Below are positions 29,935 to 40,995 of a stretch of DNA of 64,000 nucleotides, piece by piece. How positions within the stretch are numbered: position 1 is the stretch's first letter; every line of letters begins with the position of its first letter. The position numbers and the translations under genes are program-made. This DNA comes from Isoetes taiwanensis (taxonomy: Eukaryota > Streptophyta > Lycopodiopsida > Isoetales > Isoetaceae), in the NCBI GenBank assembly GCA_021234155.1, contig JAJEKV010000023.1, positions 5,851,945 through 5,915,944 of the forward strand. The letters are read 5' to 3'. The notes beneath the pieces were generated by a model. That model was not told the origin of the DNA. It was given only the letters and a program-made list of their open reading frames with translations, and searched no databases.

Positions 29935-30782
29935 CTGTTGAAACTGGAAAAGTGACATGTGGCCACCCTTTTTGCCTCCACCTTCCCATGGTCTCCAGCC
30001 AGTCGCCATGTCTGTGGATGTTGTATCTGGTCCCTGCATCGCTAGATCCGTGGGTGGCGCTAGATCCGTGGGTGCTAGATGATCCTCATGACATATGAGT
30101 GGCCCAAATTGAGGTTTATGACTCAAAGGAGAGACTTAGGTTTATGACTCAAAGAAAGAGCATTGGAGGAAGGAACAATGCCTTGACTTGAATGGGCCCT
30201 TGCATAATCAACTTGTCGGATCTGTCATGGTCGTAAGGCCAAACCCAATTGTTGATGTTATAATACCACTCTACCAAGGAACCAAATTGTCTACCTACGA
30301 TTTCCAAGAAGATCAATGGAGTGTTATAGAGCTTAACTACCCAAAGGACTGTCTAGAACAAAATATTAGAGGAATGTGTGGATATTATCTTCATGCTCAA
30401 ACGTGTAATGACAACATTATACTAGTCAGCTTTTGAAATGGAACCCTCTATAGTGCTCTTTCAAGGAGCCATATTCGATGGGTTTATGAATTGGGTGCTC
30501 GCTGTTGCATTTGAAAATGCACATTTCCAAAACGTAGTTCATGAGTATGGGTATAATGCATACTTTACTCCATATGTAGTGAGCTCCGACGGAGACGTCA
30601 TTATTGTTAGGATCATAGTAGACGGAAGCAATAAAAGATTTAGGAATGCAGATTTTATACTAGAATACAATTTGGCAATAGGTATTGTGCAATTTGTCAA
30701 AGTTATAAAGCATATTCTTTATCATCATATAGGGTTTTATCTCCATACAATATCTCAAGTCTCTTTGTGCCTTAGATCGTGA
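29935..30782 (+). pseudogene. F-box/kelch-type protein relic
   Basis: Across three frames the plus strand gives WPPFLPPPSHG…PVAMSVDVVSG, IEVYDSKE-like residues near 30108, then NGPLHNQLVGSVMVVRPNP…, …KLSTYDFQEDQWSVIEL…, …MCGYYLHAQTCNDNIILVSF, stop, …NGTLYSALSRSHIRWVYELG. A kelch blade signature (…YDxxxxxW…L) recurs. Stops at 30088 and 30436 and frameshifts show decay. A partial direct copy lies at 33515-33800, and an F-box fragment at 25.9 kb may be from the same family. Assignment to kelch is moderate. Confidence 0.5.
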
Positions 30783-32150
30783 ACAGGATCGAATACTATT
30801 AGCATTGATGTATGTGTGTTGAAAGCATTGTTGTTTTGATCTTGATTTGTTTTATGATTTACGCGCTTTAGATGGTCTTAGAAAAAAAAAGTAAGCCTTA
30901 TATAATATATGTTCCTCATATTCATTTGGCTATTTTTATTAAACCTTAATACAATTTGACTCAAGTTATGTCAAACTTTTAGTTCCATGGATGTTCCAAG
31001 GGAATTTTGAATATTCTAGGGGACATTTGCCTTGGACATTTTAAATTAAAATATTTTCTATTTTTCTTAAACATATGAAACAAGACGCATGACTTGCCTC
31101 TCACTATATAGGATGCATGCATCCTAGCATGTCTCTCCTACATATACCACTTATGCATGCCTCTCCTACATGCCACTTATGCATGCCCATGATGCATGCA
31201 ACATCCTATGCATATTTTTCCATGCTTTTACCAAGGGGACTCTTGCTCCACTTTTTAACCTTGATTTTTCCTTTGATTTAAAGGAACTATAGCATTATCT
31301 ATCCTTTCAAATTTTGTTTGGCTATTCTTTTTTGATAGCCTAATACTAGTATGGCATTGACATAAGGCTTCAAAAACTCAAAGGAGAAAGTCATAAATTG
31401 TAGATCCAATATGTAACACAATAACAGGGGGTTCCAGGGGGATTTGATATGGATGTAAAAATGTCAATTCCTGAAACCATAGACCATATCTCTTAAACAA
31501 TTCACTAGTAATATTGATCAAAATAGTCTAATTAAGACATTGAGTTATTTTGATAGAGGTTCGAGCCCCCATATTCCATATTCTAAAACTTTAGGTGAAG
31601 CTATATAAAGGCTCGATATTCCATCAAAACCTTAGGCGAACTCGTATTTCATGTGTCAAAATCATAGGCGCCCCCAATCATAAATGACCACAGGTGAAAT
31701 GAAAGGTGCCCAGAGACTCCAACATACGGTCTGAACCGTAGGATCAATGGATCCGATGGTTGTGGTAGTTCAGAGTGACCTCGTTTAGAATATGTAGCAT
31801 ACTAACCATAAAAGAAGCAACGAATTATATTAAGAATTTGGAGTCTACCCCAACTAAGCATGTAATATTCCCACAGTCAATAAAAGATAGCAAGAGCAGT
31901 AGCAGCAACAAGAATAACAATAACAACAAGGGAAGCTATTGCTAACCCATTGAATGGATTCGTTCAAGGAAACATTGAAAATTATATAAATAACCAAGGA
32001 AGATGGAAGAAATGTTAGGGGAAGGACAGCCAGCAGGAAGTACGGAAGAGAAAGGATGCCACAAATAAACCCAAAGCAAGAAAGGAAGTCAGATTAGAAA
32101 TCTAAAATGCAGGTCCTTTGCCTTGACTATCAATTGGTCAAGTTTTAAAT
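30783..32150. other. AT-rich intergenic DNA
   Basis: There is no gene. Imperfect repeats of GCATGCATCCTAGCATG/CTCTCCTACAT and CACTTATGCATGC occur at 31085-31210. Simple AAC/ACA-rich stretches occur near 31880-31935. Nothing else was recognised. Confidence 0.4.
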
Positions 32151-32176
32151 CGCCTTCGTACTATTTTTTGTATACA

Positions 32177-32263
32177 GGAATGACCTCTTGCTGCAGATTC
32201 TAGGGTGGAAGCAGTACCGATGCGCGGGCTGACACCCCGGAATCTGTAGCAAGAGACCATTCT
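32177..32263 (+). ncRNA. MicroRNA-precursor-like foldback
   Basis: CTCTTGCTGCAGATTCTAGG (from 32185) pairs with CGGAATCTGTAGCAAGAG (to 32255) around a ~25-nt loop, and pairing continues outward (GGAATGACC with GGTCTC/CCATTC), for ~30 bp of stem with about four mismatches. Length, near-perfect pairing and short loop fit plant MIR hairpins or a small foldback element. No mature miRNA is recognised. It may be transcribed on either strand. Confidence 0.4.
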
Positions 32264-33514
32264 TGCAACGTGAAAGTATGGTAAATGGAACTCTGGCAGG
32301 CTAAGATTCAACAGAATGTAGGGTAAAACCGGCAGAATACGAGGTAGAAGAGCCAGAATCAGAGGTCAAAATCAAGAAGTTGAGAAAAAAAGCGGCAGGG
32401 TTCAAAAAAAAATTTAGTTTCCCATTCATGAGAAGAAAACATGCCACGTGGAAGGCCGTCATTGTCTCCGTGGCCTAAATTTCATTTACCAGACTTTTAC
32501 ATGTTGACAATGGTTTGACGTGTTTAGGCCAAAAATTGGAAAGTGGAAGGAGGAAGATGCGGCCATTTCTTGGCACTGTTATCTGCAGTTAAAATGGAAG
32601 CAAGGGAGCCCACTCTTGTCTCTCTGATCCAGCATTGCTGAGGCAAAGCAGAGATATAAATTCAAAATTTGAGTACTAGTTGGATATCTACCATTTTGCC
32701 TTCAAGATTTTGGTGAATAGAAATTGCTGGTTTTTTGTGCTTGGAGCAGCTTCTTGGCAGTCTTTTTGGCCCTTATAGGTACCACTAACGTAGTTTGCTC
32801 TAATGCTTGAAGCATTATGATTCTTTATAATTCGAGAAGAATCTGGCAAGATGCAACTTGTTTTTTTTTTCTTCTCTATTCTTATTTTGGATCACTGAAA
32901 TTACACAGTAGCTTATAAGGTGAAGTGAAATTTTCATAAAGCTATTAAGAAAGCTGCTTCAGGTTGTGATATTTGCCGATAGTTCATATGTTAAACCAAA
33001 TTTTAGGATCGAGGGAAAGATTCTTTCATTTCTCTTCTTCTTTCTTGTTGGTAGAGAGATATAGGGTTGTTTCTTGGACAGAACATAGTACATTGTCCAA
33101 TTTCTACAGGTTTTCTACAAGAAATGAGGTTGATTTAGAGAGCCAAGCTAGGGATTTATTTTTATCGAAGATATCATAAACTAGACTTTAGAGAGAAGTC
33201 TTGACAGCTGGGGCAATGTGTCTAGCCACAACTCAGGCCAACTATTTCACATCCGACAATGCAGCATTTAAATTAACATGACAGGTGTCTATTTACTTGC
33301 AATCTTGGTCTTTTTGGAAGCAGTAGCTGTTTTCTTGAGTAGAGTGGCAGCTTCTCTGGTTATTTGTAATTCTTTTCTAATCAACTCTATTCTCAAGGGT
33401 TTCTTTGTGCATTCAGTTATATCTGGCTTCTAGAGCATTAAATAAGTTTCTACACAAGAAAGATGAAGATGTTGATTTCATGTAGCAATCTTTTTTGTGC
33501 ATTGAAACATTTGT
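32264..33514. other. Intergenic DNA, nothing assigned
   Basis: The sequence is AT-rich with T-runs and contains a GGCCAAAAATTGGAAAGTGG segment (32528-32547) that is near-identical to one around 29620-29638 (TCGGAAATTGGAAAGTGG). This suggests the 29.5-30.2 kb and 32.5-33.8 kb regions are old duplicates of each other. No ORF of interest was seen. Confidence 0.4.
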
Positions 33515-33800
33515 ATTCTTGTGCTACGAATGTGTGGAAGCCTTTGTCTCCACCTTTCCATCGTCTCCATCCAGTTGGCATGTTTGTGGATGCCGTATCT
33601 AGTGCCTTTGACCCTAGAGTTTGATATTACAATTACCAAGGTTGAGGTTTATGAGTTATTAAAGAGCAATGGAGGAAGCAAGGTCACCTTGACTGGAATG
33701 GACCCTTGTATAATCAACTTGGTGGGTTTGACATGGCTGTAGGATCAAACCAAAGTGATGAAGAGGAGTCTCCACAAAGCAAACAAATTGACTACCTATA
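33515..33800 (+). pseudogene. Second partial F-box/kelch relic
   Basis: CTTTGTCTCCACCTTTCCATCGTCTCC… aligns with 29962 onward, and GTTGAGGTTTATGAGTTATT…GGAATGGACCCTTG aligns with 30105-30200. The frame reads PLSPPFHRLHPVGMFVDAVS, then VEVYELLKSN, then DWNGPLYNQLGGFDMAV in pieces. It is shorter and more decayed than the copy at 29.9 kb, in the same orientation, ~3.57 kb away. Confidence 0.5.
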
Positions 33801-35070
33801 ATGTTTAACAAAATCAAAATGGATTATTAAAGGTAGATATTTGTTTCTAGATGATACTTCTTTAACTCTTGTTAAATTCATTTCCATGTAAGTCTTGGAA
33901 ATTTATGCTTTGCTGAAATTGTTCACATTGATTTACATTTGTGAGGAGGCAATATGTATACTCTATTATCTATGCTAATGCAGAGATGATTAATGCATTA
34001 TGTAGAAATTGAAATGTTAATAGATTGGAAAAAAGCAATTATAACAAAGGGCAATTTTTTACATATACAAATACTATAAGAGGATCAATGCATACAAATA
34101 TATTCTAAAGAAAGGCCATTGCTAACTGTTGTAAGATTAGAAAGTTGACTGTGTTTAATCATATTTGGCTTATCTACGTTAGAAATTGAAAAAATGTATG
34201 CCTAACACTATTTTTAGGTCTTTCCTTTACATCAATATGATTACACATCATCTTAAATGGTACAAACCTTGGTTCATAGAGAAGGAATAAGAAATGTTGC
34301 TTTCATCGTATATTTTGCAAGGGGTGGCAAGGAGAACTAGGGCAATGGTCAAGGTGGCTAGGAAAAAGTGTGTGCGTCTAAAAAAGGATGGTGGCCTGTC
34401 ATTGTGAACTTATTGCTTCATTGTGAAGTTCTTTATTTCTAAGTGCGTTTAGAAAATTCTTTCTGGTCAGACGGAGTCTTATGGAATGCACTTATATATG
34501 CTATGAAGCATTCATGTAATTTTGCTAAGACCTCCCTTGTCCCTTGCTTGCCTTGTGGGCTCTCTTTTATCCCTTGAAGCCATCTCCTCATGCTTCTCCT
34601 TTTCTTCACGGAGTTCTCAAATCTTGAAAAGCTATCAATTTATTGGCCACTTTGTATCCTTTCAATTACATCGGATGCCTTTTCTCGCTTCCTTTGTGTA
34701 CCTTTGCCTGACCTTCTTGGCTCGCCTTCTTTGGTCTTTGTCATGCATCCTAAGACTCAATTGCAGGTGCCAGGTGGAATCTACGGGTAAAACTCACCTT
34801 CAGCCTTGGTATTCCAATGCGCATCTCCATTCGTGGCAGGAGTATACAGGTTGACTTTGTTAGATTATTTTACCTAGGAATCTGTGGCAGATAATGTTCC
34901 CTTATAGCCTAATCAAGACAATGAGTTATGAAGATTCACATCAGACATTTCATAGGAAACAAATTTGTTCAAACTTATTACAGGCAACAAGAAATTTGTT
35001 CAAACTTGTTACAGGCAACAAGAAATTTGTTCAAACTTGTTCGAATGCATGTTTTGGTAGTTTGACATAA
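33801..35070. other. AT-rich intergenic DNA
   Basis: There is no gene. At 34955-35045 the phrase GGCAACAAGAAATTTGTTCAAACTTGTTACA is repeated about three times (period ~29 bp), a small tandem repeat next to the palindromic array. Confidence 0.45.
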
Positions 35071-36215
35071 GTAAGTCAGAGTTCGAATGCATTCTCGAGT
35101 CGTTAATCGCAGCGGCCTCCAACCAGTCTGAGCCCCTCCCCTTCTCAATATTCGAAGAAGATGGTTCGAAGGAGAGTGGTTGTAACTGGGTAGAGGCACC
35201 TGCAACTCGAGAGTCGAAAATGCACTCTTGATCATGGGCAAGTGTGGCAGGTAGAGCATGTTTTGGTGCAGTGAAGGGAGGATGTCAGATGAATAGTCTG
35301 CATTGCTGTATGTTGAACTAGATGGCTTTCACGACTCGTGTGTCGAGAATAGGCCTTCTCGACTCGCGAGTCGAGAAAGCCCCCTAGTCCTCTGTAGAGG
35401 AGTTCGAATGCATTCTCAAGTCATTAATTGCAGAGGCATCGACCCAGTCTGAGCCTCTCCCCTTCGCAATATTCGAAGAAGATAGTTCAAAGGAGAGTGG
35501 CTCTGACTAAGTAGAGGAAGCTGCAACTCGAGAATCGAGAATGAAAATGAAGGGACACTCTGGATGGCTGCATTCTCGACACGTTAGTTGAGAACAGAAG
35601 ATGGTCGAGCAACTCTCGACTCGGGAACCGAGTATGCGACCACCAAGACCGAGCCCCTATCCTCGTAAGTTCTGGAGTAGAGGGATCTAGTCTGGAAGGC
35701 CGCATTCTCGACTCGACCACTATAGGCGTTATAAAGAATGTTATGGCAGAGGTGTGGCGGTGAGGCAGTAGAGCGTGCATGCAGTAGAGGGTGTTGTTTG
35801 CTAGGTGAAGCATTCTCCACTCGGCGAGTTGAGAATGCAGGCAGTAGATAGTGCTGCTTGCTAGGCGCGAGTCGAGAATGCAGGGAGTAGAGCGTGTTGA
35901 TTCCTGGGTGAAGCATTCTCGACTAGCGAGTCGCGAATGCAGGGAGTGGAGCGTGCTGTTTGCTGGGTAAAGCATCCTCGACTCGTGAGTCGAGAATGCT
36001 GGGAGTAGAGTGTGCTGATTACTGGATCCTGCATTCTCGACTCGCGGAATGCAAGGAATGGAACACGCTGCTTGTTGAGTAAAGTATTCTCGACTCGAGC
36101 GTGCTGATTGCTAGGTCCTGCATTCTCGACTCTCGAGTCGAGACTGCAGGGAGTAGACTGTGTTGTTTGCTGGGTAAGGCATTCTCGACTCGCGAGTCGA
36201 GAAAGCACCTTTGAT
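35070..36215. repeat. Palindromic minisatellite built on TCTCGACTCGCGAGTCGAGA
   Basis: Two ~150-bp direct copies (about 35082-35230 and 35403-35545: AGTTCGAATGCATTCTC…, …AATATTCGAAGAAGAT…, …CTGCAACTCGAGA) are followed by a 35811-36205 array. In that array GCATTCTCGACTCGCGAGTC-type palindromes alternate with a spacer like AGGGAGTAGAGCGTGCTGTT-TGCTGGGTAAA. About seven units recur every ~50-70 bp, with mutations in arms and spacers. The core is a perfect 20-bp palindrome, seen intact at 35372-35391 and 36182-36201. Because the unit is palindromic it leaves three minus-strand frames partly open (SRLASRE… and PSKQHSLLPAFSTRE-like repeats), which I regard as chance. Confidence 0.8.
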
Positions 36216-37279
36216 CATCGCTAGTATAGATGAAATGCAGCATTGATGCTATTCCTGTAAGGGATGACGTATTCTGTGTTAGAAAGGTCTATGCAATTTT
36301 CTAAATTACCTAACATGTTTACAGATCAACCCAAAAGTGGTTTCTTTTGTGAAAATGTTTGCTCTGTATCTTTGTCCTTCTTTCATTTGTTTTTGGAGGA
36401 TTCCCAAGGCGGCACTTTCAGTTCCTTTTTCTTATTCAGAGTTCTAGGTAAATGAAAACAATAATTATAGAGATGCCTTCAATTAAAAAAAAAAGGAAAC
36501 AATAAACATGGAGCTACCTTCAATTAAAAAAAGGAAATAAAAAACATAGAACTGCCTTCAATTAAAAAAAAAAACAGAAAACAATGACCATGGTCCATCT
36601 AAAGATAGTTCCAGTACTTGACCTGAAAAAAATTAGTAAACATAAGGAAATAGGATGACCCTTTACGAACGTACCTGGCAGATTTGCTGGAAAAAAAAGC
36701 CAGTTCCGTGTCTGATTCGTTCTTTAAACATGAACTTGCAAATCGAGAATATAGGTTTGTCGGGCTGGAAATGGTATCAGGGGATAGTAAGATTCTCTAA
36801 ATACTAGAAAAAGAACAAAAAAGTAAGAATAGAGAAAAGCACATGGAAATAACAACAGTAACAATAAAAAAAATGCAAAAAATTTACTAAAAAAACCTCA
36901 CTTTCTTCTGAGGCTGTAAGGGCCTTTGGAAGACTCAATTTGAGCGATAATCTCAGCACTAGATGCGTCATGATCTGTCGATCCTTGTCTTCGTCGGTCG
37001 ATCGCCTTGCAGGAACGCATCAGAGGAAGAATAGAAGAAGAAGAAGAACTGAGGAGGACGAAGAACAGAGGAGGTAGAAGAGTGCAGTTATTTCTGGCTG
37101 CCCCCTCGATCCGGGAAATAAATCAAATTAATGAGTGTGGAGGGCATATGGGCCATGTCATGCATGACATGGCTGGCGGGTTGAATGTACGCCATGTCAG
37201 TAGATGATGATAAGTCGACACGTGGCCAGAGAAAAGGTTATAATGGTTAAATGCTTTTATAAAGGTTACATAATGGTTA
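36216..37279. other. Intergenic DNA
   Basis: AT-rich. Three imperfect copies of CTTCAATTAAAAAAAAAAGGAAACAATAA-like sequence (period ~45 bp) lie at 36477-36585. No gene is seen. The small Arg/Glu-rich ORF at 37007-37207 has simple-sequence composition and is not credible. Confidence 0.4.
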
Positions 37280-37521
37280 TATAATGTTACATGGTTTATA
37301 ATGTTAATGGTTTTAATGTTATATGGTTTAATGGTTTTATGGTGTTAATTGTGAAAATGTTTATTGTTTCTTCGTGTTAATGGTTATGGTTTTATGGTGA
37401 TAATGGTGTTAATGTTTATTGTTTTATGGTGTCAATGGTTATAATGCTCAATGTTTAATGTTTGGAATTTTCTTTCATATAGGGAGCAGTTGAATGCAGA
37501 ATTGAGTCAAGCAAGGCAAAC

Positions 37522-38400
37522 GTGAAATATTGCCATAGGCTCCAATGGAAGGAAGGAAGGAATGAAGAAACTTTTAATGTCCACGGAACCCAATCGGGTT
37601 ATGGAGGAAGATGGATTGCTTATTGCTGCACAGAGGGCAGCATAACCACAGTGGATCTATTTGATAGTGTGAATGATCTAAGGCTTGGAGATGACCATCT
37701 GGGTGTTGTCCAAGTTGATACAATCATATCCTGGGGGGGCTCCAGTGACTGCATTGTGTGCTCTGGGTTGTTCGAGTCTCAATCTCAGCTAAGATGGCCA
37801 ATTACATATATTATACACAAGAATGGTCAGAACCTAGAAGATCCATCTCAAGAAGATACCCTGAGGCCCAACCCAGACCATGTGGAAAACTTGGTAATGG
37901 ATGAGCACCCTTTGATTACAAGAAAGAAATAATGATTTTTATCGTCCAAGGAAGAGGCGCCAAGTATTTCATAAAAGCAGCCAAAGGTGCCTAAAAGGGC
38001 TAGAAGTGAGAGAATGTTTATAAAGGATGGAAAGTATAGCGGCAACCATAGAAAACCTAGAAGCAGTTAAGGGACAAGAGTGTTGCAATCTAGATTGCAC
38101 AATTCAGTATAGTGTAGATGACCTTGTTGAAATAAGGTCCCAATACATTGAACAACTTGAAAAAGACAGGACTAATTTCATCTACTCCTTGTATAGAAAT
38201 TCTTGCTATGATGAAACCACAGGAATATCAATTGAGGGGCCTGAGGTTATGTATGCGAGCATTAAGATGGATTCTTGGCTTGAGCAAGACATCATTTTAC
38301 AGATACTGCAAGCAGATCAGAAAAGGGCATAGACTGTTCCAGCATGGCAATGCACTGACGTTGAAACCTAGAGCAAACACTTTGAGGGCCATTGCAGTCT
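37522..38400 (+). pseudogene. Transposase-like protein, N-terminal part (copy B)
   Basis: Two open pieces (37522-37932 and 38027-38332, plus an overlapping frame to 38400) carry the N-terminal half. A region with GGSSDCIVCSG leads to an acidic/Arg linker (…QEDTLRPNPDHVE…), then the CNLDC/VDDLVEIR segment and the putative DNA-binding helix (ILGLSKTSFYRYC). It is slightly less decayed than copy A. The 3' edge is the 13-bp duplicated target of the retro-insertion. Confidence 0.55.
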
Positions 38401-38406
38401 TTAAAA

Positions 38407-38407
<1 letters not shown>

Positions 38408-38444
<37 letters not shown>

Positions 38445-39930
38445 AAGGCAAGGATCTGTATTATATTCAAAGGATAAACATTTTACATACATACAGTTGA
38501 GTCTAGAGCTACTACCACTTCTCTAATCCATGAGTAGTAGTCTAGACTCTGGGCCAGTACTATTAGCACAACTCTCAACTTCTTCTCCGTAGGATACTAC
38601 AGGAGAGAAGGACTAAATTCCTAGACCTAGAATGATACAAGTAGGGCCTCTTCTCCAATTGGGTACTATGGGAGCAAAGCTCTTGTCTTTCCACATGCCC
38701 CAAAGCATCATTGCTTCAAAAATGTGGCCCTCAGATAGAAACGAAGAAACCAGACCTGAGACTGCAAGCAGCAGGAAAGGAACAAGCCAAGTGCATTGAT
38801 CTGCCACCAAGCTAGAAAACAGGATCCTCTTTATGCTCCACCACCGAAGATAGTAATGACACAGTCCGGTGTGCTACAGCGGTACTATAGGAAGCGCCCC
38901 ACTGCATGAGGCATTCACCTTCTTCTCACGAAGCAAACCAGCAAATGGCACCACCGCTAGAATCCTGTAGACATGCCAGGTCCATCTGCATCTAGTCATG
39001 CAGGTCTTGTCTTCCTGCAAGACCAAGACAATAACATTTCTAGGGTCTCCCGCCCACTAGAAGTCATTAGCACAAGAACTGCCCCATTCATGCTAACTAA
39101 CAATGCACAAGCCACCCCTTGCTGGGAAAGGGGAGCACGGGCCCTGCTAATCGTTAGGCACAGCAACCACAACGTCTTCAATACATTTGCAACAGAAAAT
39201 GGTGAAGTGCTTTCCTTCTGCCCACGGCCTGGTTCTTGCAAACAATAACACCAGCAATAAGAAAGATTACAAACTCGGTACTAAGGCTGCCAGCATCATC
39301 TTCTTCTTCACTGCCATAATACTACAGGAGGCCAGCAACTCTTTTCAATTCAATCCTGACTAGCCTTAAAGAACTCATCCAATGTATATTCTAGCAGGAG
39401 ACTCTACTCAAGGCTGACTAACGCCCTTCTTCTTACATCAATAAGTACTATAGAGGTGCTTTCATTCTTTTCCTGAAAATCTGTACCCCTTCTCACAACC
39501 AGCACTAGGAGCTTACAAGAAACAGACCTGCGTCCAGAAAGTAGAGCTCTTCATTCAAACCTGACACAACTAACCTGAGGCATTACTCCCATAGCCGGAA
39601 ACCTTGTGGAATATGCATAAACAAGAAGCAGAAAAACCAAGAATACTAGCCTTGCCAAGAACACAGCAGACACTGATTTCTAGGGAAGAAAGCTTTCCTG
39701 GTTAGATGCCTAGAAGGGATCGGAAGAGTGGAACTTCGGCTGCTCGAATGGATCAGACAGCCCAGTCCCCAAATGCGCACTTATCCCAACCGGCCCTCCA
39801 GCGTTTGGCTTAACCTGACCTGCACGAAAACGGGGCGGCCATAGCCGTCCCCTACTGCCTTGCCAAGAACCTGGCCGCCATCACCGGCCCGTTATCGGCC
39901 ATATCAGAGGACAGCTTTGAATTATTCTAT
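38408..39930 (-). mobile_element. 1.5-kb poly(A) retro-insertion in copy B with 13-bp target duplication
   Basis: CAGTCTTTAAAAT (38395-38407) and CAGTCTTTGAAAT (39931-39943) flank the insert. A 35-nt T run (38409-38443) at its left edge is the poly(A) tail of a minus-strand transcript ending …GATCCTTGCCTTC-A(n). Copy A has the uninterrupted sequence (GCAGCCTTCAAAATCTTTGTG, reverse complement near 11175), proving insertion. Small frames (…FEAMMLWGMWKDKSFAPIV…) hint at decayed coding sequence, but no LINE motif is visible. It may be a 5'-truncated LINE 3' region or a processed transcript. Confidence 0.8.
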
Positions 39931-39943
39931 CAGTCTTTGAAAT

Positions 39944-40995
39944 ATTTGTGAGATACATATCCCAATCTATGCCTCATAAGTCCAAGGTGAACGAGCATGG
40001 TGTTGTACGAGTGGTCCAAAGAGTGTTTCCACAATATTACATAAAAAAAAAGTGCCTTAAGGAAGTCAACTCCATTCTAGAAACTACTGGAGGTCGGCCT
40101 CTTTCTCAGTCATCTTTCAGCATATTCTAGAAAACTCACTTTTCAGACACGTGTGTCTTGCAACAAATGCTATTCTCAAAGTGCAGCACCTGCATTAAAC
40201 TGAAGGATACACTTGAATTAACTGCAAATCAGGGAGCAATTTGAGATCACCAATCAAACCAAATATCATGTAGACAACTGTATTGGCAGTGGAAAACATT
40301 TTCAAATGTAGCCTGACAGATATTTGTGTATAATTTATGATAAGATGGACCAATACAAGACTTTCTTGCCAAAGCTAAATCCTTTGCCCAAGCGTTGTCA
40401 AAACACTTTTCAGATGAAAGTAAGCTTGGCGGGTGTCTTGACACATGGGCAAGAACTGGCACCTATGGTAATTTTTTGCTTGATCTATGGAGGGATGATC
40501 CGAATTTCCATGTGAGTTCTATTTTTAAGTGCTTGAGAACACTAGAGAAAGGATCGATAGAAGGGAGAAGGTATTCTCCCTCAACCCCCATTTTTGATAC
40601 TTTAATGGATGATCAACTGCTTGCTTACCAAAGGAAGATAAAGGAGCTCACATCCAAAGTGTCGAAAGAAACAAGGAGGACTTGGGATACGTTCTCCATA
40701 CTTGAAAACAACTACCAGAGGAGCTATGTGTTCAGTTGGACAACTGTTGGAAGGAAAACAACAATAAATGGATGTTTGGGACAATGTCATACTTGATGGC
40801 AGTAGGAGTATTCACGGTTGTGAAGCTGAGGTTCATGATGGTTAGGCATACACATGATGATATAGATGCACTCTTCGGAACTTTCTCTACCAAGCTTGTG
40901 TGTGTCAATGACACCCAAAAGTCTAGTTACAACATTCGACGAGATAAGTGTCTATGGATAAGTCTGAATGCATGCAGTAGAAGGAGTGTATGAAG
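39944..40995 (+). pseudogene. Transposase-like protein, catalytic part (copy B)
   Basis: After the retro-insertion the frame resumes with RYISQSMPHKSKVNEHG…, …KKCLKEVNSILETTGG…, then (40324-40590) KTFLPKLNPLPKRCQNTFQM…, (40596-40730) LMDDQLLAYQRKIKEL…, a frameshift, and VQLDNCWKENNNKWMFGTMS…, AVGVFTVVKLRFMMVRHTHD, DIDALFGTFSTK. Asp of LDN and the HTHDDID acidic residues are plausible metal ligands of a DDE/RNase-H-like fold (inference). At 40585-40600 the uninterrupted CCCCCATTTTTGATACTTTA is the empty Helitron site. Confidence 0.6.

Larger units (their letters stand above)
37280..40995 (+). mobile_element. DUF7869-like transposase element, copy B (inverted relative to copy A)
   Basis: It is collinear with copy A. 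AT-rich ATGGTTTTATGGTG-type repeats (37280-37460) end with TTTCATATAG acceptor, then …RLQWKEGRNEETFNV…, …SSDCIVCSGLFESQSQL…, …NLDCTIQYSVDDLVEIR…, …SLYRNSCYDETTG…, …LRWILGLSKTSFYRYC…, …SMPHKSKVNEHGV…, …YKTFLPKLNPLPKRC…, and finally …VQLDNCWKEN, FMMVRHTHDDIDALFGTFS. The C-terminal block present in copy A after HTHDDID is deleted, and the sequence jumps at 40995 to the shared tail. It is interrupted by a retro-insertion at 38408-39930. Frameshifts make it inactive. Confidence 0.65.

Noticed and set aside
35811-36205. CRISPR-like array (regular palindromic repeats and spacers)
   Set aside because: Spacers are themselves repeated and related, unit length drifts, and the genome is clearly eukaryotic with introns; it is a minisatellite.
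35487-36243. Overlapping minus-strand ORFs of 110-162 aa with SRLASRE repeats
   Set aside because: They follow the palindromic minisatellite in three frames at once, show no domain, and end wherever the repeat changes.
38292-38492. Poly-lysine ORF over the T run at 38409-38443
   Set aside because: Produced by the poly(A) tail of the retro-insertion.
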